The notes beneath the pieces are model-generated. The model did no database searches, was not told the DNA's origin, and saw only the letters and a program-made list of their open reading frames with translations. Shown piece by piece: positions 45,222 through 54,577 of a DNA stretch of 64,000 nucleotides (position 1 is its first letter; every line of letters begins with the position of its first letter). The DNA lies in the NCBI RefSeq assembly GCF_014205215.1, contig NZ_JACHNC010000001.1:1059001-1123000 (forward strand). The letters are read 5' to 3'. The DNA comes from Actinoplanes lobatus (GTDB lineage Bacteria; Actinomycetota; Actinomycetes; Mycobacteriales; Micromonosporaceae). A program made the translations under genes and the position numbers.

Positions 45222-45608
45222 GTGAGCAGTCGTCCCGTCCTCCGCGTCCGTAAGTCCGGCGCCGTGCTGGTCGCCGCGTTGATCGCGCTCGTCGGCACGG
45301 TCCCGCTCGCCGGCTCCGCCTGGCAGCTGACCCCGATCCTGCTGATCCCGCTCGCCGCCCTGGTCTGGGCCTGGCGGGCCGGCACCGACGTCTACCCCGA
45401 CGAGCTGCGGGTGCGCGCCCTCTTCGGCGGCAGCCGGGTGCCCTGGAGCCGGGTCGACGAGCTGGCGCCGGACGAGCACGGCCGGGTCTCCGCCCTGCTC
45501 GACAACGGCAACGTCATCCGGCTCACCGGTGTCACCAGCAAGAATCTTCCGCTCGTCCTCGAGGCCGGCGGTCACCCGGTGACCGACCGGGACGCCGCCG
45601 GTCAATGA
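45222..45608 (+). CDS. PH-domain membrane protein (CFP-6-like)
   Basis: A 128-residue protein with two hydrophobic segments (about 10-60, AVLVAALIALVGTVPLAG and ILLIPLAALVWAW). They are followed by a small bacterial PH domain with the family's conserved run DVYPDELRVRALFGGSRVPWSRVDEL. It matches actinobacterial low-molecular-weight antigen 6 (cfp6, Rv3004), which also lies between ilvBNC and gatCAB in M. tuberculosis. The GTG at 45222 is favoured because GGAGGA lies about 9 nt upstream, too close to the ATG at 45213. The function of the family is not established. Its stop overlaps the upstream in-frame ATG of the next reading frame, so the two genes may be co-transcribed. Confidence 0.85.
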   Translation: MSSRPVLRVRKSGAVLVAALIALVGTVPLAGSAWQLTPILLIPLAALVWAWRAGTDVYPDELRVRALFGGSRVPWSRVDELAPDEHGRVSALLDNGNVIRLTGVTSKNLPLVLEAGGHPVTDRDAAGQ

Positions 45609-45673
45609 GCGGCGGGGTTCTGTCGGACCTCGCGGCTACCCTGGTCGGCAGATGTCGAGAGGGGTGGCTTGTC

Positions 45674-46834
45674 GTGCGATTCCGCCGGGTCCGCGCTGTG
45701 GCCGCGACGTCCGGCGCCGTGCTGGCGCTGACCGCGGGTTGCAGCTTCGGGCCACCGGGCCCGGATCAGGCCGGCTCGCCGCCCAACCTGCCCCGCCCGT
45801 CGGTCGCGCCGACCGCCGGTGAGGGCGACGCCGAGCGCGAGGTCGCCCTCAGCGTGCTGGCGAAGGACCTCGAGGTTCCGTGGGGCATGGCCTTCCTGCC
45901 CGACGGCGGCGCGGTGGTCACCGAGCGGGACACCGCCCGCATCCTCAAGATCGGTCCCGAGTCGACCGCCGGCGGGCTCAAGGTCACCGAGTTGCGGCGG
46001 CTCGGCGAGGTCACGGCCGGTGGTGACGGCGGCTTGCTCGGCGTGGCCGTGTCACCGAAGTTCGAGTCGGACAAGACCCTCTTCGTCTACTACACGACCG
46101 CCGAGGACAACCGGATCGCCAAGATCGCCGGAGACGGGCCGGTCCAGCCGATCCTCACCGGCATCCCGCGGTCCGAGCAGCACAACGGCGGAGCCCTGGC
46201 GTTCGGGCCGGACGGCCTGCTCTACGTGGGCACCGGCGACGGCACCGCCGACGGCGGCCAGGCCCAGGATCCGAAGAGCCTGGGCGGCAAGATCCTGCGG
46301 ATCACCACGGCCGGCAAACCCGCCCCCGGCAACCCGGTGCGCAATTCGCCGGTCTGGTCGTCCGGCCACCGCAACGTGCAGGGCCTGGCGTGGGACGAGA
46401 CGAAGCGGATGTTCGCCACCGACCGCGGCCAGCCACGCACCGCCGAGCTCAACGTGGTGGTGAAGGGGAAGAACTACGGCTGGCCGACAGCCGACGGCCC
46501 GGCCACCAACCCGAAATTCACCGATCCCCTGGTCTCCTGGCCCACCGACACGTCGTCGTGCGCCGGTGTCGCCACGCTGGAGAGCATGGTCGCCACCGCG
46601 TGCGTGCTCGGCCGGCGGCTGCAGCTGCTCAACGTGACAGGCAACGGCACGGTGCTGGGCAGCCCGCAGGAGCTGCTGACCGACGATTTCGGCCGGCTGC
46701 GCGCCCTGGCCACCGCGCCGGACGGCTCGTTCTGGGTGGCCACCTCCAACCAGGAGGACGCCGGGCAGCCCGGCCCCGAGGACGACCGCATTCTCCGGCT
46801 GGTCTTCTCCGACGGCGGCGCCGGCCGGAGTTGA
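45674..46834 (+). CDS. PQQ-dependent sugar dehydrogenase-like lipoprotein
   Basis: A 386-residue protein with a lipoprotein signal (lipobox LTAGC, Cys23) and a six-bladed propeller of the glucose/sorbosone dehydrogenase family. Recognisable are LEVPWGMAFLPDGG, GGDGGLLGVAVSPKF, the catalytic His in SEQHNGGALAFGPDG, the calcium-site loop GTGDGTADGG and SGHRNVQGLAW. Soluble members oxidise aldose sugars with PQQ, but many actinobacterial relatives have no known substrate and PQQ synthesis genes are not nearby. The GTG at 45674 places the signal peptide at the N-terminus and has GAGAGGGG upstream. An earlier ATG at 45605, overlapping the PH gene, would add 23 residues and bury the signal. Confidence 0.85.
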   Translation: MRFRRVRAVAATSGAVLALTAGCSFGPPGPDQAGSPPNLPRPSVAPTAGEGDAEREVALSVLAKDLEVPWGMAFLPDGGAVVTERDTARILKIGPESTAGGLKVTELRRLGEVTAGGDGGLLGVAVSPKFESDKTLFVYYTTAEDNRIAKIAGDGPVQPILTGIPRSEQHNGGALAFGPDGLLYVGTGDGTADGGQAQDPKSLGGKILRITTAGKPAPGNPVRNSPVWSSGHRNVQGLAWDETKRMFATDRGQPRTAELNVVVKGKNYGWPTADGPATNPKFTDPLVSWPTDTSSCAGVATLESMVATACVLGRRLQLLNVTGNGTVLGSPQELLTDDFGRLRALATAPDGSFWVATSNQEDAGQPGPEDDRILRLVFSDGGAGRS

Positions 46835-46882
46835 CGGCGATGACTGTTTCGCGGCGATCAGGATCGGGCAGGTGAGCTCCCG

Positions 46883-48637
46883 ATGAGCGAGGCGCCGACC
46901 AACCAGGAACCGCCCGGGCAGAGCGGACGCCGACGCGCCGCCACACTTGTCGGATCGGTGGCGCGGCCCTTCCGGGCGGCCGCCGCGCAGCTCCGGTCCT
47001 CCGCCTGGTTCGCCGGCCTTTCCCGGGCGCTGGCCGGGCCCCTTCGGACCGGCGCCGGCTTCTTCCGGGCGGCCACCGGTCTGACCGGCCGGGCGGTCCG
47101 GCATCGCTGGTACCGGCGGCTCCGGGTCGCGGCCGCGATCGGGTTGACCGCGGTCATCGGCTCGATGATCGGGGTGATGCTCTTCGCCCGCTCCGATCTG
47201 AACGTCGGCCCGTTCAGCGCCGAGATGTCGGTGACCCCGTCCGTGCACGGCGGCACCGAGGTGAACATCCCACCGCTCGGCTCACTGCACCTGGACAGTC
47301 ACCGGGGCCCGGTGCACCTGCGGGTGGACCTCGGTTCGCTGGACCAGAGCCGGACCGAAGCGCTGATCGACAACCCGGCCGCGATCAGCACGGCCGGCGA
47401 GCGTGCGGTCGACGAGGTGGTCACCGGGGTGGCCCGGCTCGGCCTGCGCACCATGGGCCTGGCCGTGCTCAGCACGCTCATCCTGGCCGCGCTGATCTTC
47501 CGCGACACCCGGCGGACGGCGGCGGCCGGCCTCACCGCACTGGTCGTAACCGGCGGCAGCCTGGGCCTGGCCGCCGCCACGCTGCGACCGGATTCGATCA
47601 GTGAGCCACGCTATGAGGGCCTGCTCGTCAACGCGCCCGCCGTGGTCGGTGACGCCCGGCGGATCGCCGACAACTACGGGCGCTACTCGGAACAGCTCCA
47701 GGCCATCCTCGGCAACGTGAGCCGGGTCTACTCGACCATCTCGGCGCTGCCGGTCTACGAGCCGGCCGGCAACACCACCCGCCTGCTGCACGTCTCCGAC
47801 CTGCATCTGAACCCGACATCGTGGGGCCTCATCCGGACCGTGGTGGACACCTTCGAGATCGACGCGGTGATCGACACCGGCGACATGGTCGACTGGGGCA
47901 GCAGCGCCGAGACGTCGTTCGTGGCCTCCATCCCGTCGGTCCAGGTCCCCTACATCTACGTGCGCGGCAACCACGACTCGATGGCGATCCAGGCGGCGGT
48001 GGCCCGGCAGAGCAACGCCGTGGTCCTCGACGACGCGCTCACCGAGATCGACGGGCTGACCATCGCGGGCATCGGCGACCCCCAGTTCACCCCCGACAAG
48101 AGCGAGACGAACGCGGCCGGCGACGAATCCGGCCCCGAACTGCTGACCGCCGCCGGCGACCGCCTGGCACAGACCATCCGCGACTCGGGCAAAAAGGTCG
48201 ACATCGCTCTGGTCCACGACCCGGCCATGGCCCAGCCGCTGTCCGGCGTGGTCCCCCTGGTACTCGCCGGACACCTGCACCGCCGCGTGGTGAGCACACT
48301 GCCCGCACCCACCGCGCCCCCGCCCGGCCCGTCGACGTCGGCCTCCCCGGCCCCATCGGCGTCCACGGCGCCCCCACCCACCTTCACCACACGCCTCATG
48401 GTGGAGGGCTCCACCGGCGGCGCCGGGCTACGCGGCCTGGAGGGTGAGGACGCGACCCCGCTGAGCCTGTCGGTCCTCTACTTCGACGAGAACCACGAGC
48501 TGAAGGCGTACGACGACATCCAGCTGGGCGGCACCGGCGAGTCGAACGTGGAGATGCAGCGCAACGTCATCGGCCTCGAACCGGAACCGACCCCCACCCC
48601 GACACCCTCACTCTCGCCCGCCCAGCCGTCCCGCTGA
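46883..48637 (+). CDS. Membrane-bound metallophosphoesterase
   Basis: A 584-residue protein. A basic N-terminal region (about 1-80) is followed by a hydrophobic segment (83-102), an extracytoplasmic stretch of about 85 residues, one or two further segments (about 190-232), and a calcineurin-like phosphoesterase domain (about 298-470). The metal ligands are complete: SDLH (Asp306, His308), DTGD (331-334), GNHD (362-365), VHD (His445) and GHLH (463-466). A Pro/Ser/Thr-rich insertion (about 475-500) interrupts the C-terminal part, and the tail ends in Thr-Pro repeats. Relatives hydrolyse cyclic nucleotides, phospholipids or nucleotides at the membrane; the substrate is not known. It follows the PQQ-type gene by 48 bp on the same strand. 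Confidence 0.88.
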   Translation: MSEAPTNQEPPGQSGRRRAATLVGSVARPFRAAAAQLRSSAWFAGLSRALAGPLRTGAGFFRAATGLTGRAVRHRWYRRLRVAAAIGLTAVIGSMIGVMLFARSDLNVGPFSAEMSVTPSVHGGTEVNIPPLGSLHLDSHRGPVHLRVDLGSLDQSRTEALIDNPAAISTAGERAVDEVVTGVARLGLRTMGLAVLSTLILAALIFRDTRRTAAAGLTALVVTGGSLGLAAATLRPDSISEPRYEGLLVNAPAVVGDARRIADNYGRYSEQLQAILGNVSRVYSTISALPVYEPAGNTTRLLHVSDLHLNPTSWGLIRTVVDTFEIDAVIDTGDMVDWGSSAETSFVASIPSVQVPYIYVRGNHDSMAIQAAVARQSNAVVLDDALTEIDGLTIAGIGDPQFTPDKSETNAAGDESGPELLTAAGDRLAQTIRDSGKKVDIALVHDPAMAQPLSGVVPLVLAGHLHRRVVSTLPAPTAPPPGPSTSASPAPSASTAPPPTFTTRLMVEGSTGGAGLRGLEGEDATPLSLSVLYFDENHELKAYDDIQLGGTGESNVEMQRNVIGLEPEPTPTPTPSLSPAQPSR

Positions 48638-48649
48638 CCACCCCGCCAT

Positions 48650-48852
48650 CCCGCCCCACCACTCCGTCCCACCACTCCGTCCCACCGCTTCGCCTGCCCG
48701 CCTATCCGCCCACCGCTTCGCCCCACCACTCCGCCTGCCGCCTATCCGCCTGCCTCACCGCTTCGCCTGCCGCCTATCCGCCTGCCTCACCGCTTCGCCT
48801 GCCGCCTATCCGCCTGCCCGCCTATCCGCCTGCCCCACCGCCTCAGCCACGC
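48650..48852. repeat. Low-complexity repeats, including a 32-bp unit
   Basis: Pyrimidine-rich DNA built from ACTCCGTCCC and CCGCCTATCCGCCTG words. A 32-bp unit starts at 48736, 48768 and, partially, 48800. There is no gene here; from 48638 to 49898 the window holds only repeats. Confidence 0.75.
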
Positions 48853-48911
48853 ACCACGTAGCGCCGATTCCGGCCTTGCGGAAACCGTCACCCCACGCCA
48901 CCTAAGCGACC

Positions 48912-49475
48912 GATCTTGGACGATCTCCCACCCCATCCGTTGGTCGATCACCCAAGATCATCACCACCGACGCCCCTCACTCCAGGCCTCACGGCCCCAG
49001 CCCACCCGCCACCCGCCACCCGCCACCCGCCACCCGCCACCCGCCACCCGCCGCGATCTTGGACGATTTCCCACCCGCGCTGGTGGCTGATCGCCCAAGA
49101 TCTCGGGCGGCAGGGCACGGCGCAAGCAGGACGCATCAGCCCTGCCGAACCTTGGACGAATCATCACCGGACGCGGTGGGCAGACGTCCAAGATCTCGGG
49201 CGGCAGAGCACGCGCAAACAGGACGCATCAGCCCTGCCGAACCTTGGACGAATCATCACCGGACGCGGTGGGCAGACGTCCAAGATCTCGGGCGGCAGAG
49301 CACGCGCAAACAGGACGCATCAGCCCTGCCGAACCTTGGACGAATCATCACCGGACGCGGTGGGCAGACGTCCAAGATCTCGGGCGGCAGAGCACGCGCA
49401 AACAGGACGCATCAGCCCTGCCGGACCTTGGACGAATCATCACCGGACGCGGTGGATAGACGTCCAAGATCTCGG
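48912..49475. repeat. Array of palindromic elements, 92-bp units with 42-nt hairpins
   Basis: A 42-nt palindromic element beginning CTTGGACG and ending CCAAG occurs at 48915, 49058, 49151, 49243, 49335 and 49427. The last four lie in 92-bp units that are almost identical. Each element has outer arms of 8-10 bp and, in most copies, a short inner stem. In the two diverged copies (48915 and 49058) the sequence between the arms differs but the length and outer pairing are kept, and the element is flanked by GAT and ATC that extend the palindrome. There are no unique spacers, so it is not a CRISPR array. It resembles a REP/BIME-type intergenic repeat. Confidence 0.85.
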
Positions 49476-49597
49476 GCGCGGGACACGCAGCAAGCAGGCG
49501 CAACCACACCCCACCAGGCCTTGGGCCTTTGCCTCAGAGAGGCAACGGGCCGGCGGGGGCGACGGGCACGGTGGGGGCGACGGGCACGGTGGAGTGA

Positions 49598-49885
49598 GTC
49601 CGGCGTTGAGTAGGGCTGGGCGGGGTGGGGTGGGTCCGGCATTGGGTCGGGCTGGGCGGGGTGGAGTGGGTCCGGCGTTGAGTAGGGCTGGGCGGGGTGG
49701 GGTGGGTCCGGCATTGGGTCGGGCTGGGCGGGGTGGAGTGGGTCCGGCGTTGAGTCGGGCTGGGCTGGGTGGAGTGGGTCCGGCGTTGAGTCGGGCTGGG
49801 CTGGGTGGAGTGGGTCCGGCGTTGAGTCGGGCTGGGCGGGGTGGGGTGGGTCCGGCGTTGAGTCGGGCGTAGCTGGGCGGGTGGG
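49598..49885. repeat. Minisatellite, eight 36-bp units
   Basis: Units start every 36 bp (49598, 49634, 49670, 49706, 49742, 49778, 49814, 49850) with the word GTCCGGCRTTGRGTNGGGCT. Length divisible by three keeps a frame open on both strands, but neither shows a start or gene-like composition. Strong strand bias (G-rich on plus) is notable. It begins just past the stop of the 414-residue protein gene. Confidence 0.85.
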
Positions 49886-49898
49886 GTGGGGTGGGCCT

Positions 49899-51143
49899 TC
49901 AGGGGATTTGGCGGAGGTCCAGCAGGAGAGTGCCGGTGTCCAGGCCCTCGGGGTCGATCTCGATCGTGTAGAGGCCGGCTGAGGTGCTGAAAGCCAGCGA
50001 TGCGGTGGGCTGCTCGGCGGTCAGGGTGCCGGAGCCGGCGTCCAGGCCCAGGGGTGTTCGCAGTTGTACCCAGGTCTGGTCGGTGGTGGTCAGGGAGCCC
50101 CGGCGGACGGTCAGGCGGAGCTGGTCGCCCTCCTTGGCGCGGAAGGTGACGTAGGCCCGCTCGCCGGCCCGGGCCAGGGTGATGCGGGACGGTGGGGCGC
50201 CGAGGGTCAGACGCGCCGAGACGGAGCCGACCAGTTGGAGGGTCAGTGTCCCGGTGCGTGTGGTGTCCGGGTTGACTTCGATGGTGTGGACGCCGCCGGC
50301 CGTGGTGTCGAAGTCCAGGGTTCGGTAGTCGCTGTCCTCGCCGAGCGCTCCGAGCACCTCGGTCTCGCCGGCGGGGGTGGTCACCTTGAGGTCCGTGTAC
50401 TCCTGCCGGGGCAGGGTGCCGCGCCGGGCCACCAGGGTGAGTCGCCGTTTCGCCGGGGACGGGAAGGTGAGGAAGGCTCGTTCGCCGGGTTTTCCGATGG
50501 TGACCTTCTGGGGCGGGCCGCCGGGAACGAGGGTGCCCGAGGTGGATCCGCGGAGGCTGACCAGTACGGTTCCGTGTTCGGCGACCCGGGGTTTGATCTC
50601 GATGATGTAGCCGGCGGTCGCCGGGGCGGTGAAGTCGACGCTCGCGGCTGACCAGGTGGTGAGCAGGGTGCCCTCGGCCACCTTCTCGTCGATGCGGCGG
50701 ATGATCACGTCGGTGTTGTCGGCCGCGGTGAGGGTTCGGCGTTCGGCCAGTACGGTGAGACGCTGCCCGGCGGTGGCGTCGAACCGGACGATGGCGAGCC
50801 GGTCGGCGTCCACCAGCGCGCCGGGGCCGCCGACGGTGAGCCGCTCGATTCCCGGGGTCACGGCGCGGGACAGCGGACGACCGACCGTGAGCCGCTCGCC
50901 CATGGGCGCCGTGCCGAACAGAGGGCCACCGGCCGTGAGACGCTCGGCGGCCGGGGTCACGGCGGCGAGCAGACGGCCACCGAGCCTGAACTGCTCGCCC
51001 GGGACCGCCGTGCCGAACAGAGGGCCACCGGCCGTGAAACGCTCGACGGCCGGGGTCATGGCGACGAGCAGGGGGCCGCCGGTGGAGTTCAGGCCGGTCA
51101 GTACGACCGTGGCGAGCACCCCGACCGCAGAGAACAGTGACAT
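49899..51143 (-). CDS. Exported repeat protein of unknown function
   Basis: A 414-residue protein with a weakly hydrophobic N-terminus (MSLFSAVGVLATVVLTGLN), probably a signal or anchor. Residues about 22-107 are five 16-17-residue repeats of the type GGPLFGTAVPGEQFRLG / LLAAVTPAAERLTA. The rest is three homologous beta-rich units of about 100 residues, each with a RxxVxFxAxxGxRLTL core and an ending such as YTIEIDPEGLDTGTLLLDL. The latter resemble pre-peptidase C-terminal (PPC) jelly-roll domains of secreted proteins. No catalytic residues are seen. The ATG (51141-51143) has only a weak GCGGA upstream. It precedes a G-rich minisatellite, and a terminator-like stem separates it from gatB. Confidence 0.65.
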   Translation of the reverse strand: MSLFSAVGVLATVVLTGLNSTGGPLLVAMTPAVERFTAGGPLFGTAVPGEQFRLGGRLLAAVTPAAERLTAGGPLFGTAPMGERLTVGRPLSRAVTPGIERLTVGGPGALVDADRLAIVRFDATAGQRLTVLAERRTLTAADNTDVIIRRIDEKVAEGTLLTTWSAASVDFTAPATAGYIIEIKPRVAEHGTVLVSLRGSTSGTLVPGGPPQKVTIGKPGERAFLTFPSPAKRRLTLVARRGTLPRQEYTDLKVTTPAGETEVLGALGEDSDYRTLDFDTTAGGVHTIEVNPDTTRTGTLTLQLVGSVSARLTLGAPPSRITLARAGERAYVTFRAKEGDQLRLTVRRGSLTTTDQTWVQLRTPLGLDAGSGTLTAEQPTASLAFSTSAGLYTIEIDPEGLDTGTLLLDLRQIP

Positions 51144-51266
51144 TTCCGCAGAATATGACAGATTGCCCGTTTCTCGGTGGGGATCGGGGCGCCCTCATAC
51201 GCGAACGCCGTGAGCGGGCGTCGGCAGCTTCGCCCGGAACGGGCGGCAAAGGGCCGGGGACGGCAG

Positions 51267-51299
51267 CGCCCGGCCCCCATGGATTCCCGGGGCCGGGCG
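51267..51299 (-). terminator. Terminator after gatB
   Basis: A perfect 11-bp stem (51289-51299 with 51267-51277, CGCCCGGCCCC) with an 11-nt loop, beginning 17 bp past the gatB stop. Confidence 0.65.
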
Positions 51300-51316
51300 T
51301 AGCCGTACAGAATCGG

Positions 51317-52798
51317 TCAGGAAACGCCGAGGCGCTCCAGGAGCAACTCGCGGACGGTCTTGGCGTCCGCCTGGCCGCGTGTGGTCTTCATGACCGCGCC
51401 CACCAGGGCGCCCGCGGCGGCGATCTTGCCGTCGCGGATCTTGGCGGCGATGTCCGGGTTCGCGGCGATGGCCTCGTCGACGGCGGCCGTGAGGGCGCCC
51501 GTGTCGTTGACCACCTCGAGGCCGCGGGCGGCCATCACCTCGGCCGGGTCGCCCTCGCCCGCGACGACACCCTCCAGGACGGTACGGGCGAGCTTGTCGT
51601 TCAGCTTGCCCTCGTCGACCAGCTTCTGCAGGGCCGCGACCTGGGCCGGCGTGGCGCCGACCGCGGTGAGCTCGACGTTCAGCTCGTTGGCGCGGCGGGC
51701 CAGCTCGCCCATCCACCACTTGCGGGCGCCCGCGGGGGACGCGCCGGCCGCGATGGTCTCCTCGATGATCTCGACGGCACCGGCGTTGGCCACCGACTGC
51801 ATGTCGAGTTCGGTGATGCCCCACTCCTCGCGGAGGCGGGCCCGGCGGGTGCTGGGCTTCTCCGGGAGTTCCGCCATCAGGGTGGCGACCCACGCCGGGT
51901 CCGGGGCGATCGGCACCAGGTCGGGCTCGGGGAAGTAGCGGTAGTCGGTCGCGGTCTCCTTGGAGCGCCCGGAGCTGGTGTCGCCCCGGTCCTCGTGGAA
52001 GTGCCGCGTCTCCTGGTGGATCTTGCCGCCGTCGTCGAGGATCCCGGACTGGCGGATGATCTCGGTGCGGACGGCGCGTTCGACCGAGCGGAGCGAGTTG
52101 ACGTTCTTCGTCTCGGTCCGCGTGCCCCACTCCTCGCCCGGGCGGTTCAGCGAGGTGTTGACGTCGCAGCGCATCGAGCCCTGCTCCATCCGCACGTCGG
52201 AGACGCCCAGCGAGCGGACGATGTCGCGCAGCTCGGCAACGTACGCCTTGGCGATCTCGGGAGCGAGCCCGCCCAGGCCGGGCACCGGCTTCGTGACGAT
52301 CTCGACGAGCGGGATGCCGGCCCGGTTGTAGTCGACCAGCGACTCGGTGGCGCCGTGGATCCGGCCGGTGGCGCCGCCGACGTGCAGCGTCTTGCCGGTG
52401 TCCTCCTCGATGTGCACCCGCTCGATGCCGATGCGGTACTCGACGCCGTCCACGACGACGTCGACGTAGCCGTCCACGCAGAGCGGCTCGTCGTACTGCG
52501 AGGTCTGGAAGTTCTTCGGCATGTCCGGGTAGAAGTAGTTCTTCCGGGCCATCCGGCACCACTCGGCGATGTCACAGTTCAGCGCCAGGCCGATCCGGAT
52601 GGTCGCCTCGATGGCGGCCCGGTTCATCACCGGCAGCGCGCCGGGCAGGGCCAGGCAGACCGGGCAGACCTGGGTGTTCGGCTCGGCGCCGAAGTCGGTC
52701 TTGCAGCCGCAGAACATCTTGGTCGCGGTGCCCAGCTCGACGTGGGTCTCCAGGCCGATGACCGGCTCGTACCGGGTGAGGATCTCTTCGTAGGTCAT
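51317..52798 (-). CDS. gatB: Asp/Glu-tRNA amidotransferase subunit B
   Basis: A 493-residue subunit of GatCAB, which converts Glu-tRNA(Gln) and Asp-tRNA(Asn) to the correct aminoacyl-tRNAs. GatB binds the tRNA and phosphorylates its amino acid. The cradle domain begins [13 protein letters not shown], with a zinc-type cysteine set (Cys30, Cys32, Cys45, Cys48) and [16 protein letters not shown]. The C-terminal helical and YqeY-like domains end at LLLERLGVS. It follows gatA by 13 bp in the order gatC-gatA-gatB. Confidence 0.96.
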   Translation of the reverse strand: MTYEEILTRYEPVIGLETHVELGTATKMFCGCKTDFGAEPNTQVCPVCLALPGALPVMNRAAIEATIRIGLALNCDIAEWCRMARKNYFYPDMPKNFQTSQYDEPLCVDGYVDVVVDGVEYRIGIERVHIEEDTGKTLHVGGATGRIHGATESLVDYNRAGIPLVEIVTKPVPGLGGLAPEIAKAYVAELRDIVRSLGVSDVRMEQGSMRCDVNTSLNRPGEEWGTRTETKNVNSLRSVERAVRTEIIRQSGILDDGGKIHQETRHFHEDRGDTSSGRSKETATDYRYFPEPDLVPIAPDPAWVATLMAELPEKPSTRRARLREEWGITELDMQSVANAGAVEIIEETIAAGASPAGARKWWMGELARRANELNVELTAVGATPAQVAALQKLVDEGKLNDKLARTVLEGVVAGEGDPAEVMAARGLEVVNDTGALTAAVDEAIAANPDIAAKIRDGKIAAAGALVGAVMKTTRGQADAKTVRELLLERLGVS

Positions 52799-52811
52799 CT
52801 CTGCTCCCTCC

Positions 52812-54275
52812 TCACAGGGCCGGCGGGGTGAACGTGCCGACGGCGGATTCGAGCGCGGCGGCGACCCGGTACATCCGGTCGTCGGCCAGCGTCGGGGCCA
52901 TGATCTGGAAGCCGACCGGCAGGCCCTCGGAGAGCCCGCACGGGACCGAGATGGCCGGTCCGCCGTACAGGTTCGTCGGGATCGTGAAGAGGTCGGCGAG
53001 GTACATCTGGTACGGGTCGGAGGTCCGGGATCCGAACGGGAACGCCACGAACGGGGTGGTCGGCGAGACCAGCACGTCCACCTTCTCGAACGCGGACTGG
53101 AAGTCCCGGGTGATCAGGGTGCGGACCTTCTGCGCCTGGCCGTAGTAGGCGTCGTAGTAGCCGCTGGACAGGGCGTAGGTGCCGATGATGATCCGGCGCT
53201 TCACCTCGGGGCCGAAGCCGGCCTCCCGGGTCAGCGACATGACCTCCTCGAGCGAGCGGTTGCCGTCGTCGCCGGCGCGCAGACCGTACCGGACACCGTC
53301 GAAGCGGGCCAGGTTGGAGGAGCACTCGCTGGGGGCGATCAGGTAGTAGGCCGGCAGCGCGTACTCGAAGTGCGGGCAGGACACCTCGACGACCTCGGCG
53401 CCCAGCTTGACCAGCTTCTGAAGTGACTCCTGGAACGCGGCGGTCACGCCGGGCTCGGAGCCGTCGCCGGCGAACTCCTTGACGATGCCGAGCTTCACCC
53501 CGGTCAGGTCACCGGTCGCGCCGAGGCGGGCGGCCGCCACCACGTCCGGCACCGGCTGCGGGATCGAGGTGGAGTCCCGCGGGTCGTGGCCGGCGATCAC
53601 CGCGTGCAGCAGGGCGGTGTCCTCGACGGTCCGGGCGCAGGGGCCGGGCGTGTCCAGCGAGGAGGAGAAGGCGATCAGGCCGTACCGGGAGGTGCCGCCG
53701 TAGGTGGGCTTCGCGCCCACCGTGCCGGTGACCGCGCCGGGCTGGCGGATCGAGCCGCCGGTGTCGGTGCCGATCGCGAGCGGGGCCTCGTAGGCGGCGA
53801 GCGCGGCGGCCGAGCCACCACCCGAGCCGCCCGGGATCCGGCCCAGGTCCCACGGGTTGTTGGTCGGGCCGTACGCGCTGTACTCCGTGGAGGAGCCCAT
53901 CGCGAACTCGTCCATGTTGGTCTTGCCGAGGATCGGCATGCCGGCCTTCTTGAGCCGCTCGACGATGGTCGCGTCGTACGGCGGCTTCCATCCTTCGAGG
54001 ATCTTCGAGGCGGCGGTGGTCGGGACGCCCTTGGTGGTCACCACGTCCTTGACGGCGATCGGCACGCCGGCCAGCGGGCCGGTGATCTCCCCGCGGTCGA
54101 CGGCGGCGGCCGCTTCGAGGGCGCCGGCCCGGTCGACGTGCAGGAAGGCGTGCACCCGGTCGTCGACGGCGGCGATCCGGTCGAGGTGCGCGGTGGCGAC
54201 CTCGACGGCGGAGACCTCCTTCGTGGAGATCAACTTAGCGAGATCAAAAGCGGAGAGCCTGGTCAGGTCGGTCAC
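52812..54275 (-). CDS. gatA: Asp/Glu-tRNA amidotransferase subunit A
   Basis: A 487-residue amidase-signature glutaminase that supplies ammonia to GatB. The catalytic triad is visible: Lys76 in PIAVKD, cis-Ser151 in PGGSGGGS and nucleophile Ser175 in GTDTGGSIR. It lies 2 bp after gatC and 13 bp before gatB; all three must be expressed together. In M. tuberculosis a pfkA gene separates gatA from gatB; here it is absent. Confidence 0.96.
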   Translation of the reverse strand: MTDLTRLSAFDLAKLISTKEVSAVEVATAHLDRIAAVDDRVHAFLHVDRAGALEAAAAVDRGEITGPLAGVPIAVKDVVTTKGVPTTAASKILEGWKPPYDATIVERLKKAGMPILGKTNMDEFAMGSSTEYSAYGPTNNPWDLGRIPGGSGGGSAAALAAYEAPLAIGTDTGGSIRQPGAVTGTVGAKPTYGGTSRYGLIAFSSSLDTPGPCARTVEDTALLHAVIAGHDPRDSTSIPQPVPDVVAAARLGATGDLTGVKLGIVKEFAGDGSEPGVTAAFQESLQKLVKLGAEVVEVSCPHFEYALPAYYLIAPSECSSNLARFDGVRYGLRAGDDGNRSLEEVMSLTREAGFGPEVKRRIIIGTYALSSGYYDAYYGQAQKVRTLITRDFQSAFEKVDVLVSPTTPFVAFPFGSRTSDPYQMYLADLFTIPTNLYGGPAISVPCGLSEGLPVGFQIMAPTLADDRMYRVAAALESAVGTFTPPAL

Positions 54276-54277
54276 GA

Positions 54278-54577
54278 TCAGTCCTCCTCGTCCAGGATGC
54301 GCGGCACCCGGAAACGGCTCTCGTACGCGTCCGGAGCGCCGGACAGCGCCGCGTCCTGCGTGAGGCTCGCCGTGGGGACGTCCTCGCGGTACACGTTGGT
54401 CAGCGGCACCGAGTGGGAGGTCGGCGGGATGTCCTCCGCGGCCACCTCACCGACCCGCGCGACCGACTGCAGGATCACGTCGAGCTGCCCCGCGAATCGA
54501 TCGAGCTCTTCTTCGGTCACGGCGAGCCGCGACAGGCGCGCCAGGTGCGCTACCTCTTCGCGGGAGATGGCGGCCAT
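54278..54577 (-). CDS. gatC: Asp/Glu-tRNA amidotransferase subunit C
   Basis: A 99-residue subunit that wraps around GatA and GatB to stabilise the complex. [21 protein letters not shown] at the N-terminus and the conserved [13 protein letters not shown] segment identify it. The ATG (54575-54577) has GGGGGCAGG upstream. Unusually, both lie inside the 3' end of the GGDEF-EAL gene, giving a 28-nt overlap in a different frame. Confidence 0.95.
   Translation of the reverse strand: MAAISREEVAHLARLSRLAVTEEELDRFAGQLDVILQSVARVGEVAAEDIPPTSHSVPLTNVYREDVPTASLTQDAALSGAPDAYESRFRVPRILDEED

Noticed and set aside
48912..49475. CRISPR array
   Set aside because: The units are repeats throughout, with no unique spacers of constant length, and no cas genes are present.
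48916..49872. A 318-residue Gly/Arg-rich protein on the plus strand across the repeats
   Set aside because: The frame stays open only because the units are multiples of three or GC-rich. There is no ribosome binding site, and the sequence is low-complexity non-coding repeat.
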